DNA of 64,000 nt from an uncultured Fusicatenibacter sp. (GTDB lineage: Bacteria > Bacillota > Clostridia > Lachnospirales > Lachnospiraceae). Under the pieces are notes generated by a model, which was not told where the DNA came from, searched no databases, and saw only the letters and a program-made list of their open reading frames with translations. The DNA is taken from positions 35,436-99,435 of the forward strand of contig CABUPZ010000001.1 in the NCBI GenBank assembly GCA_902493585.1. Reading direction: 5' to 3'. The translations under genes were made by a program, and so were the position numbers. Positions 1 to 8,284 of this stretch are shown here, one piece after another (position 1 is the stretch's first letter; every line of letters begins with the position of its first letter).

Positions 1-84
1 CAGAGAAGCGGTGAGAATTCCCTGATCTTTCTTCATTTCTTCTGTCAGTTCGCAGCAGCTGTCTGCAATAATCTGATAGGACAT
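1..84 (-). CDS. DegV family protein, N-terminal fragment (cut by window edge)
   Basis: Only the first 28 codons are inside the window, reading leftward from an ATG at 84-82. The translation begins MSYQIIADSCCELTEEMKKD, which resembles the start of DegV-family fatty-acid-binding proteins, where a D-S-(T/C) motif near the N-terminus contacts the lipid. A GGAGGT ribosome binding site lies just upstream of the ATG. It is divergent from the CorA-type gene. The family call rests on this short N-terminus alone. Confidence 0.6.
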   Translation of the reverse strand, partial: MSYQIIADSCCELTEEMKKDQGILTASL

Positions 85-303
85 ACTATTACCTCCAAAA
101 TCACTCTCTATCTTCGATCGAATCGATAAATGACTGTCACATTTCATCACATAGTTTTGATAACTACATTTTATGATACCATACTCTCCATAGCATTGCA
201 AAACATTTTTACTGTCTTTTTTCCCTTTTTTGAGGTATACTTATTAATGTTTCCTATCATCCTCACCGAATCCGTATGCTGAATCTGAACAAGGAGAATC
301 TGT

Positions 304-1224
304 ATGCGCTATGATCTGCGTTCAGGCATGACGCCTGTCCCCGAAGAAACCGCGGCTTTGGAACAGCCGCAGCTTGAACTGTATACTTTTGAAGACGCTG
401 AAAACGTTCTTTCCTCCGTCCCGTTTTATTCGGTTCTAAAGCGGGACCTGGGAACCGAAAAGATCCAGTACTGCAAGGCGGAGATGCTGCCGGGCTGTGT
501 AATCGGCACTCTGGTCATTCCGGACAAGTCCGCACCCCTCCATGACAGTATGAAACTTTCCTATTACCTGGAACAGAACCGGCTGATCCTGATCGATGAA
601 AACGGACAGATCCTGGAGACGCTGAATCGTCTGCTGGAATCAGAACTGCTGGAAACCTCAGAGACCCCGCGTTTTTTCTTTTCCTTTCTGGAATCCCTGA
701 TTCAGGATGACCTGCTCTTTCTCCAGAATTTTGAAAAACGTCTGGCTACCATGGAGGCATCTCTGACCGATGCCCTGCCCCGGGAGCTGAAAACCAATGT
801 GATCACAGGGCGGCGGGAACTTCTGGTTTTTCACGCCTACTATCAGCAGCTGATGGACATGTGTGAGATTCTCTCAGAAAATGAAAATCATTTCTTCCCG
901 GAGGACTTCACCATTCACTTCAACCGGCTGTCCGGCAGGATCGACCGTCTCTACGACCATACCCAGATCCTGAGAGAATATGCCCTGCAGATCCGGGAAA
1001 TGCATCAGACGCAGGTAGACATCCGTCAGAATGAAACCATGCGTCTTCTGACTGTGGTTTCCACTGTTTTCTTCCCCCTGTCCCTCCTGGCGGGATGGTA
1101 TGGGATGAATTTCAAATATATGCCGGAGCTTCAGAACCCTTTCGCTTATTTTATCCTGATCGGCGTATGCTTATTGATCGTGATTCTGGAAATCTGGTAT
1201 TTCAAAAGAAAAGGCTGGCTGTAA
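304..1224 (+). CDS. corA: CorA family divalent cation transporter
   Basis: A 306-residue protein with the CorA layout: a long cytoplasmic N-terminal region, then two C-terminal membrane helices. The signature Gly-Met-Asn sits at residues 267-269 in the context GWYGMNF, at the end of the first helix (about 245-265). The second helix (about 280-300) ends in the basic tail FKRKGWL. CorA proteins are homopentameric channels for Mg2+ and sometimes Co2+ or Ni2+ in the cytoplasmic membrane. The start is set by AAGGAG seven bases before the ATG. A small gene of unknown function follows after 12 bases, probably in the same transcript. No Mg-responsive M-box leader is recognisable in the 220 bases upstream. 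Confidence 0.93.
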   Translation: MRYDLRSGMTPVPEETAALEQPQLELYTFEDAENVLSSVPFYSVLKRDLGTEKIQYCKAEMLPGCVIGTLVIPDKSAPLHDSMKLSYYLEQNRLILIDENGQILETLNRLLESELLETSETPRFFFSFLESLIQDDLLFLQNFEKRLATMEASLTDALPRELKTNVITGRRELLVFHAYYQQLMDMCEILSENENHFFPEDFTIHFNRLSGRIDRLYDHTQILREYALQIREMHQTQVDIRQNETMRLLTVVSTVFFPLSLLAGWYGMNFKYMPELQNPFAYFILIGVCLLIVILEIWYFKRKGWL

Positions 1225-1236
1225 GGAGAAACTTGT

Positions 1237-1740
1237 ATGCGCGCATTTAAAATAAAAAATCTGAAAGACTTTATGAACCAACTGCTTCTGGCAGATACTT
1301 TCGACTATTTTTCTGTATCGGAAGCTTCCATTACCACATTTGTCACTTTTTCCATCGACGGTTCTCTCCACCCGGATTTCTACGATTCTGACACGGCGGC
1401 ACGTCTGAAAGCTGCCGGCAAATCACAGGTACGGTGGTCGGGCATCAAATCCTGGTGTTACTCCGTGATCCGCGGCAAACGGACACCGGTCAGCTTCCGT
1501 TTTATCTTCCTTCTTCCGGAGGACCGAAGCCGGGCGCTGTGCGAATCCTGCCAAGCCCCCGTCGAACCGGACAATATCGCAGGGCTTTTCCTCAATATCC
1601 AGTACAACGGCACCGCGCTGACCGTCACGACAGGGACCTCCCTGAAAATCTTTACGCTGGACAAGACCCTGGAACATGCTTTTGACGACGCCGTCCAGAA
1701 GTTCCTCCTGGAACATGGCATTGACTTCCAAATGGAGTGA
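1237..1740 (+). CDS. Conserved hypothetical protein (DUF5721-like)
   Basis: A 167-residue soluble protein with no signal peptide or membrane segment. It starts with a basic stretch (MRAFKIKNLKDFMNQLL) and contains VSFRFIFLLP and LNIQYNGTALTVTTGTS, suggesting a mixed alpha/beta fold. It recalls a small Lachnospiraceae-restricted family labelled DUF5721, but I hold that name loosely. It follows the CorA gene by 12 bases with AAGGAG before the ATG, so the two are probably cotranscribed. A weak hairpin (GTGCC/GGCAC, about 1752-1770) followed by TATGTTTTC may end the transcript. Function is unknown. Confidence 0.7.
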   Translation: MRAFKIKNLKDFMNQLLLADTFDYFSVSEASITTFVTFSIDGSLHPDFYDSDTAARLKAAGKSQVRWSGIKSWCYSVIRGKRTPVSFRFIFLLPEDRSRALCESCQAPVEPDNIAGLFLNIQYNGTALTVTTGTSLKIFTLDKTLEHAFDDAVQKFLLEHGIDFQME

Positions 1741-1878
1741 CCATTTGCAGTCGTGCCCCACAGGCACTATGTTTTCACATATTCTGCGCAGACCTGGCTG
1801 AACTGTCACAAAAACGGCACTTTATAAAAACTTTACAAATCTGAAAACCCTTGATTTTACAATGTTTTCTCCATTTTG

Positions 1879-1905
1879 TTAGCACTCTTTTAAAATGAGT
1901 GCTAA
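1879..1905 (+). promoter_or_regulatory. CIRCE operator (HrcA binding site) upstream of htpG
   Basis: A perfect inverted repeat TTAGCACTC-N9-GAGTGCTAA, the classic CIRCE element bound by the heat-shock repressor HrcA. It lies about 75 bases before the htpG start and ends seven bases before the -35 box of the best promoter. This places htpG in the HrcA regulon, usually known for groESL and dnaK. Confidence 0.95.
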
Positions 1906-1912
1906 TTTTTTC

Positions 1913-1941
1913 TTGACTTTTTGATTTTCCGGTATTAGTAT
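1913..1941 (+). promoter_or_regulatory. Sigma-A type promoter of htpG
   Basis: TTGACT at 1913-1918 and TAGTAT at 1936-1941, spaced 17 bases; an overlapping TATAAC at 1939-1944 is an alternative -10. The box lies just downstream of the CIRCE element and upstream of the AAGGAG ribosome binding site at about 1963-1968. Confidence 0.6.
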
Positions 1942-1979
1942 AACTCTTATCAAGAAAAGAAAAAGGAGCGTGACTTATC

Positions 1980-4106
1980 ATGGCAGCAAAACATGGTAAT
2001 CTGTCAATCAACAGCGACAATATTTTCCCTATCATAAAAAAATGGATGTACTCAGATCATGACATTTTCGTTCGTGAGCTGGTTTCCAACGGCTGCGATG
2101 CCATTACAAAACTGAAAAAACTGGACGGCATGGGCGAATACGAGCTTCCGGAAGATTATAAAGCCAGCATCCAGGTCATTGTAAATCCGGAAGAGAAGAC
2201 TCTGAAATTTATCGATAACGGTATCGGTATGACCGCCGACGAAGTGGAAGAGTATATCACCCAGATCGCATTTTCCGGTGCAACAGAATTTCTGGAGAAG
2301 TACAAGGACAAGACCAATGCAGATCAGATGATCGGCCACTTCGGACTTGGCTTTTACTCTGCGTTCATGGTTGCGGACGATGTGCATATCGACACCCTGT
2401 CCTACAAAGAGGGTTCCACCCCGGTTCACTGGGAATGTGACGGAAGCACCGAATACGACATGCAGGACGGTGATAAGACGACGGTCGGAACGGAGATCAC
2501 CCTGTATCTGAACGAAGACTGTCTGGAGTTCTCCAACGAATACCGTGTCAGAGAAGTCATCGAAAAATACTGCTCTTTCATGCCGGTGGAAATCTTCCTT
2601 TCCAAGGCAAATGCTCCGCAGGAATACGAGACCATCGATGAGAAAGACCTGCGGGATGACGATGTTGTCGTAGAACACATCCACGAGGATGCAAAATATG
2701 AGGAAAAGAAAAACGAGGACGGCACCAAAGAACAGGTAGAAGTCTCTCCTGAAAAAAATCAGGTAAAGATCAACAAACGTCCGGTTTCCTTAAGTGATAT
2801 TCATCCGCTTTGGAGCAAACACCCGAACGAATGCAGCGACGAAGATTACAAGGAGTTCTACCGCAAGGTATTCAACGACTACCGCGAACCGCTGTTCTGG
2901 ATCCACCTGAACATGGACTATCCATTCAACCTGAAAGGTATCCTGTACTTCCCACGGATCAACACTGAGTATGATTCCATTGAAGGAACAATCAAACTCT
3001 ACAACAACCAGGTATTTATCGCGGACAACATCAAGGAAGTAATTCCGGAATATCTGATGCTGCTGAAAGGTGTCATCGACTGCCCGGATCTGCCGCTGAA
3101 CGTATCCCGAAGCGCACTGCAGAACGACGGTTTCGTCAAGAAAATCTCCGATTATATTTCAAAGAAATTCGCGGATAAACTTTCCGGCATGTGCAAGACA
3201 GACCGTGAAAATTACGAGAAATTCTGGGACGACATCAGCCCGTTCCTGAAATTCGGATGCATCAAGGATGAGAAATTCTCCTCCAAGATGATGGACTATA
3301 TGCTGTACAAAAACATCGACGGAAAATATCTGACCCTGGAAGACTGCATCAAAGAAAATACAAAATCCGAAGAGACTGCCGAGAATACCGACAGCGCTTC
3401 CGACTCCGCAGAATCCAACAGCGAAACAGCTTCCAGCGAGAACACTGAGGAAACTGCTTCCGATTCCGCATCCTCCGAGGAAAATAAGGACGAAAAGAAA
3501 GAGCCGGAAAAGACAACCATCTACTATGTGACGGATGAAGTGCAGCAGAGCCAGTACATCAATATGTTCCGCTCCCAGGGCATGGACGCTGTGATCCTGA
3601 AGCACAACATTGATTCCGCATTCATCTCTCATGTGGAACGTCTGAACGAAAACGTAAGATTCCAGCGGATCGACGCGGATCTGACGAACGATATGAAAGA
3701 GGAAAGCTCCGAAGACCTGACCGATGCAGCCAAGACTCTGACCGACCTGTTCCGCAAGGTACTGGATAAAAAGGATCTGGATGTAAAGGTAGAAAACCTG
3801 AAAGATGAAAATGTCTCCGCAATGGTAACCCTCTCCGAGGAAAACCGCCGTATGCAGGAAATGATGAGAATGTATGGAATGACCGGAATGGATCCGTCCA
3901 TGTTCGGCGGCCAGGAAACTCTGGTATTGAACGCAAAACATCCTCTGGTAAAATATGTTCTGGAACACGGCGACGGCGAAAATACACCACTGTTCTGCGA
4001 ACAGCTGTATGATCTTGCCATGATCAGTCACAAACCACTCGACCCGGACGCTATGACAAAATTCGTAAACCGCAGCAATCAGATCATGATGCTGTTGGCT
4101 AAGTAA
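1980..4106 (+). CDS. htpG: Molecular chaperone HtpG (Hsp90)
   Basis: A 708-residue Hsp90 chaperone. The GHKL ATPase domain shows RELVSNGCDA, DNGIGM and GHFGLGFYSAFMV; the middle domain includes FYRKVFNDYREPLFWIHLNMDYPF and NVSRSALQ; the dimerisation domain is C-terminal. Bacterial HtpG is usually about 620-630 residues. The excess comes from a charged linker near residues 225-265 and a Ser/Glu/Thr/Asp-rich insert near residues 457-510, just before TIYYVTDEVQQSQY. Start: AAGGAG about 11 bases before the ATG. Regulation: perfect CIRCE operator upstream. The gene stands alone and is followed by a 32-bp palindrome shared with the convergent lrgB. Confidence 0.97.
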   Translation: MAAKHGNLSINSDNIFPIIKKWMYSDHDIFVRELVSNGCDAITKLKKLDGMGEYELPEDYKASIQVIVNPEEKTLKFIDNGIGMTADEVEEYITQIAFSGATEFLEKYKDKTNADQMIGHFGLGFYSAFMVADDVHIDTLSYKEGSTPVHWECDGSTEYDMQDGDKTTVGTEITLYLNEDCLEFSNEYRVREVIEKYCSFMPVEIFLSKANAPQEYETIDEKDLRDDDVVVEHIHEDAKYEEKKNEDGTKEQVEVSPEKNQVKINKRPVSLSDIHPLWSKHPNECSDEDYKEFYRKVFNDYREPLFWIHLNMDYPFNLKGILYFPRINTEYDSIEGTIKLYNNQVFIADNIKEVIPEYLMLLKGVIDCPDLPLNVSRSALQNDGFVKKISDYISKKFADKLSGMCKTDRENYEKFWDDISPFLKFGCIKDEKFSSKMMDYMLYKNIDGKYLTLEDCIKENTKSEETAENTDSASDSAESNSETASSENTEETASDSASSEENKDEKKEPEKTTIYYVTDEVQQSQYINMFRSQGMDAVILKHNIDSAFISHVERLNENVRFQRIDADLTNDMKEESSEDLTDAAKTLTDLFRKVLDKKDLDVKVENLKDENVSAMVTLSEENRRMQEMMRMYGMTGMDPSMFGGQETLVLNAKHPLVKYVLEHGDGENTPLFCEQLYDLAMISHKPLDPDAMTKFVNRSNQIMMLLAK

Positions 4107-4131
4107 ATAAATAAAGAAAGAAAGAATGAAT

Positions 4132-4196
4132 GAAACAGACCGAGGGCATCGCTCAATCATCGAATCGATGATTGAGCGATGCCCTCGGTCTGTTTC
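4132..4196. terminator. 32-bp perfect palindrome between htpG and lrgB
   Basis: Two perfectly complementary 32-base arms (4132-4163 and 4165-4196) flank a single central A. On the minus strand the hairpin is followed by a T-rich run (TCATTCATTCTTTCTTTC), so it can act as the terminator of the GNAT-lrgA-lrgB operon. On the plus strand it is followed by GGAAACGGC with no T-run. The arms are much longer than a normal intrinsic terminator. Confidence 0.75.
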
Positions 4197-4224
4197 GGAA
4201 ACGGCAACTGTGCAATAACTCTCA

Positions 4225-4917
4225 TCACAAAAACATAGCGAATACCGACGCTCCCACCACGGTCAGCAGTCCGGAAACGGCGATGGACAGGCTGCTCATG
4301 GCGCCTTCCACTTCCCCCATTTCCATCGCCTTTGCCGTTCCGATGGCATGAGATGCGCTTCCGATGGCGATTCCCTTCGCTACCGGCTCATGAATCCGGA
4401 AAATCCTGCACACCAATTCCGCGATGATATTTCCCAGAACTCCTGTGACAATGATCACCGCCACCGTGATCGTCACGATGCCGCCCAGTTCCTCCGAAAC
4501 ACCCATGCCGATCGCCGTTGTAATGGATTTCGGCAGCAGTGTCACATATTCCTCGTGGCTCAGCCCGAACGCAGCTGCCAGCGCAAGGACACTGCCCAGG
4601 CTGCTCAGGACACCGGAAAGAATGCCCGCCGCTATCGCCTTTGCATTTTTCTTCAGCTGCTCCAGTTGTTCATACAACGGAATTGCCAGGCAGACCGTCG
4701 CCGGAGTCAGTAGGTAACTCAGATATTTTGCCCCTTCGTTATATCGTTCATAATCCACATCAAAGACCAGCAGAACTGCAGCCACAAGAACGATGGAAAT
4801 CAAAAGCGGATTAAACACCGCCAGCTTCCATTTCCGCTTGATCCATACCCCCACCTGATAAGCCAGAACGCTGACCACCACACCAAAAAACAGGGAATCT
4901 CCCAGCAGCTCACTCAT
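4225..4917 (-). CDS. lrgB: LrgB family membrane protein
   Basis: A 230-residue polytopic membrane protein of the LrgB/CidB family. Typical sequence includes LSYLLTPATVCLAIPLYEQ, LLPKSITTAIGMGVSEELGG and SASHAIGTAKAMEMGEVEGAMSSLSI. The family works with LrgA/CidA; proposed roles are control of murein hydrolase activity and export of small metabolites such as pyruvate or glycolate. The reading frame overlaps the end of lrgA by 8 bases, which implies translational coupling. It is the last gene of a GNAT-lrgA-lrgB operon. Confidence 0.93.
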   Translation of the reverse strand: MSELLGDSLFFGVVVSVLAYQVGVWIKRKWKLAVFNPLLISIVLVAAVLLVFDVDYERYNEGAKYLSYLLTPATVCLAIPLYEQLEQLKKNAKAIAAGILSGVLSSLGSVLALAAAFGLSHEEYVTLLPKSITTAIGMGVSEELGGIVTITVAVIIVTGVLGNIIAELVCRIFRIHEPVAKGIAIGSASHAIGTAKAMEMGEVEGAMSSLSIAVSGLLTVVGASVFAMFL

Positions 4918-5272
4918 CTCTCTTCCTCCTGTCCATCCGTATGATTCTCTGTGTTACTCTCCCGGACACCACCATCACCACAACCGTCGTCACAACGGTA
5001 ATGACCGCCACGGACAGCAGGATCGGCCGCAGTGCACTCCAGGAATCCAGAAGTCCCACCGCCGCCGGGATAAACATCAACGGCATGATTTCAATCAGAA
5101 ATTTTCCGGAATCCTGTACCGCTTCCAGCGGCAGAAGGTGTGTCATCAATGCCGCCAGCATCAATACGAGACCGTAAATGCTTGCCGGGATCGGCAGGGG
5201 GATTACTGCCCGCAGGATTTCTCCCAGAAAAGAGATCAGAAGAATGATACCGAATTGTTTGATATACTTCAT
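4910..5272 (-). CDS. lrgA: CidA/LrgA family membrane protein
   Basis: About 120 residues with four predicted membrane helices in the holin-like LrgA/CidA pattern: LGEILRAVIPLPIPASIYGLVLM and LIEIMPLMFIPAAVGLLDSW. I place the start at the ATG ending at 5272 (MKYIKQFG), with GGGAGG about ten bases upstream; an ATG at 5293 would leave no room for that site. The start overlaps the stop of the upstream acetyltransferase by 4 bases (ATGA) and the end overlaps lrgB by 8 bases, so three genes form a tightly coupled operon. Confidence 0.9.
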   Translation of the reverse strand: MKYIKQFGIILLISFLGEILRAVIPLPIPASIYGLVLMLAALMTHLLPLEAVQDSGKFLIEIMPLMFIPAAVGLLDSWSALRPILLSVAVITVVTTVVVMVVSGRVTQRIIRMDRRKRDE

Positions 5273-5835
5273 TTCCCGCATTCCTCCCTGCATTTGTTGA
5301 CTGCCGCCTCCACCAGATCACTGTCTTTCCTAACCGCTGTTCCTTCTTCCTCCTGAACCTTCTGGTAAGCGATTCTCGGGCTTCCATCCGCCGCGTAAAT
5401 TGTGCCGCAGGGTATAAATCCATTCTTTTCCAGAATATGCTGCATCACCCGATTATCTCTGTGGGTGTCAATACGGAGATTTCCGCATCTGGCAACCGCC
5501 CATTCCAGACAACAGTCCGCGACTCCCCGCACACGGCCCCGTCCCGCAAGGCGGTGAACCACTCCGTAAGGTTCTTCGTTCAGCCATTTTCCACCGTCTA
5601 TCTTCTGATACGTGGCATCCGGACCCGGAAGGTAAGAAAACACTCCCTCGATCTCATTTTTCTGAACGCACACATAACAAACACCCCGGCGGATTTCTTC
5701 CTGTATCAACGCATCCGCGGGATAAGAATCTTTCCATTGACCTGGATTTCCTGTTTTTCTCATAAATGCTCTTGCATGAGCATAAATTTCCATCAATATC
5801 CCCAGGTCCTTCTCTTCTGCTTTTCGAATATCCAC
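5269..5835 (-). CDS. GNAT family N-acetyltransferase
   Basis: A 188-residue acetyltransferase-like protein. It begins DIRKAEEKDLGILMEIYAHARAFM and has VVHRLAGRGRVRGVADCCLEWA as the acetyl-CoA binding region, then LRIDTHRDNRVMQHILEKNGFIPCGTIY, typical of GNAT C-termini. The start is a GTG at 5835 behind AAGGAGAGAG. The last about 30 residues, rich in Glu and Lys, extend beyond the GNAT fold and overlap the lrgA start. The acceptor substrate cannot be told. It is the first gene of the operon with lrgA and lrgB. Confidence 0.88.
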   Translation of the reverse strand: MDIRKAEEKDLGILMEIYAHARAFMRKTGNPGQWKDSYPADALIQEEIRRGVCYVCVQKNEIEGVFSYLPGPDATYQKIDGGKWLNEEPYGVVHRLAGRGRVRGVADCCLEWAVARCGNLRIDTHRDNRVMQHILEKNGFIPCGTIYAADGSPRIAYQKVQEEEGTAVRKDSDLVEAAVNKCREECGK

Positions 5836-5889
5836 TGCCTCTCTCCTTTTCTGTCTTTTCCTCTGATTGGCAATGCCAAACCATTGCCT

Positions 5890-5919
5890 ATCTTACAACA
5901 AACGTCTTTTCCCTGTCAA
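5890..5919 (-). promoter_or_regulatory. Promoter of the GNAT-lrgA-lrgB operon
   Basis: On the minus strand, TTGACA (5919-5914), an 18-base spacer and TAAGAT (5895-5890). The GTG start lies 55 bases further on. Confidence 0.7.
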
Positions 5920-6013
5920 GCAGGAGCAATTTTTAAAAATTCTTAGGAAGTTCCGCCGCTTTCCTTTATTTTTCTTCGATATACTGAAACAAACAAATGT
6001 GGGGGAAATATTA

Positions 6014-6700
6014 TGAAGACGATCAAAAAGAACAGTAAAATAAAAAATGCCGGTTCTGGATTTTTCCGGCATTTTTGCTTCTTGCCGCAGTAACAGGCAT
6101 ACTCATTCTTGTCCGCGTAAAACCGGACTGGATCTATCGGGCAAACCAAAGCGTCACATCTCTGTTTACCAGCGCCCCGTTCGAATCCTTTTCTCCGGAA
6201 AGTCAAACGCTGCAGACCGCTTCAGCGGACGAACTGCTCCAGGGCGCCTACGGATGCAGCCCAGGCACAGAACTGTTTCTTGTCAATGAGGACCATCCGC
6301 TTCCTTCTGATTATACTCCGGAGCTGACCGTGTATCCGGATACCGATGTCCAGCTTTCATCCATGCAAAATCAGAGGCAGGCCAATACGTAAACAGCAAC
6401 TGCTGGAATTACGGATTTATCATCCGCTATCCATTTCTGAAAACAGAAAGCACAGGCATTCCCTTTGAACCCTGGCATCTGCGCTATGTAGGCCTGCCCC
6501 ATGCGGAAATCATCGAAAAGAATTCCTGGACGCTGGAAGAATATCTGAAACAGATGACTCCCGGAACTTTTTACCGCAGCGGAAACTACTGGATTTCCCG
6601 TCAGGAAGGACCGCTGCTGTCTTTTCCCGCCACAAAATTTGACTTCCATATTTCTCCGGACAACCAGGGCTTCTATGTCCTCTGGGGACAGCTTGATTAG
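6014..6700 (+). pseudogene. Decayed VanY-type D-alanyl-D-alanine carboxypeptidase
   Basis: Pieces of one VanY-like (M15B) peptidase survive in two frames. An ATG at 6014 gives MKTIKKNSKIKN and then shifts; the membrane anchor FLLLAAVTGILILV and the family N-terminal motif LFLVNEDHPLPSDYTPEL continue in another frame and stop near 6392. The C-terminal block NYGFIIRYP..KTESTGI..EPWHLRYVGLPHAEII..LEEYL is in the first frame again and ends at 6700. The central catalytic segment with SxHxxGxxxD is missing, so there has been a frameshift in an A-rich run near 6040-6050 and an internal deletion near 6365-6380. Intact homologues trim D-Ala from peptidoglycan precursors. This copy cannot make an active enzyme unless the lesions are sequencing errors, which would not explain the missing core. 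Confidence 0.82.
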
Positions 6701-7308
6701 AGCATCGATTTCACAATGGTATGATAAGCATTTTCCAGAATTTCCGCCGCCTGCTCCACGGAAACGCGGCTGCTGTCCAGACAAAAGTCATATTCGTCCA
6801 TCTTATCCCAGCAGCCTTCTGTAAAATAGTTATAATAATACTCTCTCTGCTTGTCGATCCTGCGGATCAGGCTGCGGGCTTCCTTAGCATTGATGGACGC
6901 CCGCTTCATGATCGTCTGAATACGCACCTCCATCGGCGCGTAGACAAACACGCTGACACAGCTGTTCATTCCCTTCAGGATACGGTTGGCGCACCTTCCC
7001 ACGATAATGCAGTCCTCCCGGGCCGCCAGTTCCTCGATAATCTTTTTTTCCGTGTCGTACAGCATATCATTCATAGGATAAAAACGGAACCTGTTTTCCA
7101 TCTGCATTTTCTCATCCACCGGATACCTCCAGGGATTGGCCCTCTGTTCATCCACCTTCAGCAGTTCCTCATAGGGAATATCACTGCGTTCCGACGCCAG
7201 CCGGATCAGTTCTTTATCGTAAAAATGAATCCCCATGCGTTCCGCCAGAGCTCTGGCGATCCGCCGGCCATTGCTTCCGTACTGCCTTCCAATCGTAATT
7301 ACTCCCAT
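6697..7308 (-). CDS. Cytidylate kinase-like family protein, copy 1
   Basis: A 203-residue protein of the cytidylate-kinase-like family. The N-terminus GVITIGRQYGSNGRRIARALAERMG is the nucleotide-binding segment, followed by FYDKELIRLAS, EDCIIVGRCANRIL, SVFVYAPMEVRI and a lid-like RIDKQREYYYNYFT. The family is typical of Clostridia and distinct from canonical Cmk; its substrate is not established. The start at 7308 is chosen because AAGGGGA lies eight bases upstream. It has a tandem paralogue immediately upstream. The 3' end overlaps the VanY remnant by 4 bases in convergent orientation. Confidence 0.85.
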   Translation of the reverse strand: MGVITIGRQYGSNGRRIARALAERMGIHFYDKELIRLASERSDIPYEELLKVDEQRANPWRYPVDEKMQMENRFRFYPMNDMLYDTEKKIIEELAAREDCIIVGRCANRILKGMNSCVSVFVYAPMEVRIQTIMKRASINAKEARSLIRRIDKQREYYYNYFTEGCWDKMDEYDFCLDSSRVSVEQAAEILENAYHTIVKSML

Positions 7309-7334
7309 AGTCACTTCCCCTTTCTTTTCTTTCG

Positions 7335-7366
7335 AAAAAAGGAAGACCGCCCACAGGCAGTCCCCC
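7335..7366 (-). terminator. Intrinsic terminator between the two kinase-like genes
   Basis: On the minus strand, GGGGGACTGCC-TGTG-GGCGGTCTTCC followed by six T. It sits 27 bases before the second gene's start, so that gene is either read through or has another promoter. Confidence 0.65.
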
Positions 7367-7475
7367 TTTTTCGCACTGTGAAGATCCGGCAGTCTTTTCC
7401 GCTCATTTGCCGTCCCGTCCACAGCAGCTTCTGTGTTATCATTCAGCTGTTACCAGGTACGTCTCTCAGTTACAC

Positions 7476-8084
7476 TTACTCTTCTTTCAGTGTCTGATAC
7501 ATTTTTTCCAGGATCTTCGCATATTTCTCGATGGACCACTTGCTGCTGTCGATACAGATGTCATACTCATCCATATCCTCCCAGTTCCGATCGGTAAAAT
7601 AATTGTAGTGATATCTTCTCTGTTTGTCCACCTTTCTGATCCGTGCACGGGCTTCTTTCTCACTCATGGAGTCCCGCTCCATAACGTTCTTGATCCGGAA
7701 GTCCATCGGTGCATAGACAAAAATACTCAGACAGTCATCTCTGTCTTTAAGGATCCGATTTGCGCATCTTCCGACGATCACGCAATCCTCGGTAGCAGCT
7801 TTTTCCCGAATGATCTTCTTTTCCGTATCATACAGAATATCATTTACGGAATAATACCAGCGTTCTTCTGCTATCCAACTGTTCTCTGTCATTGCAGGAT
7901 AGTTCCAGAGACTTGCCCGCTTCTCATCTGCCTTTACCAGCTCGTCGTAAGGAATATTACTCTTCTCCGCGGCCAGACGGATCAATTCCTTGTCATAAAA
8001 CTGGAATCCAAGACGCTCTGCCAGTTCCTTTGCGATTTTTCGGCCATCGCTTCCGTATTGTCGGCCAATCGTTATAACACCCAT
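7476..8084 (-). CDS. Cytidylate kinase-like family protein, copy 2
   Basis: A 202-residue paralogue of the next gene, clearly more than half identical by eye: GVITIGRQYGSDGRKIAKELAERLG, FYDKELIRLAAEKSNIPYDEL, LYDTEKKIIREKAATEDCVIVGRCANRILK, DKQRRYHYNYFTD, WEDMDEYDICIDSS. The start is placed at the ATG at 8084, behind AGGAGAGG; a GTG two codons earlier overlaps that site. The pair looks like a tandem duplication. A very A+T-rich stretch upstream (8110-8280) probably holds its promoter. Confidence 0.85.
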   Translation of the reverse strand: MGVITIGRQYGSDGRKIAKELAERLGFQFYDKELIRLAAEKSNIPYDELVKADEKRASLWNYPAMTENSWIAEERWYYSVNDILYDTEKKIIREKAATEDCVIVGRCANRILKDRDDCLSIFVYAPMDFRIKNVMERDSMSEKEARARIRKVDKQRRYHYNYFTDRNWEDMDEYDICIDSSKWSIEKYAKILEKMYQTLKEE

Positions 8085-8090
8085 ATTCAC

Positions 8091-8284
8091 CTCTCCTTTC
8101 TCCTACAATTACTTTTGTATCTTGATTTTACCACATCTTTCTTTGTTTTTCCATAAGTTTTCTAATAATTTTAAAATAAACTTGTCTTTTATTTTTTTGA
8201 ATCTTTTATATTCATGTGTTTCTGAATTTTTTATTATTTTTAATATTCTATTTGATAATTTTGTTTTTCAAGAGCTTGATAATC
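8091..8284. other. A+T-rich spacer upstream of the kinase-like pair
   Basis: About 190 bases of strongly A+T-rich sequence with long T-runs and no convincing reading frame. A minus-strand TTGAAA-N15-TAGAAT near its right end is a possible but poorly spaced promoter for the kinase-like genes. Confidence 0.4.
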
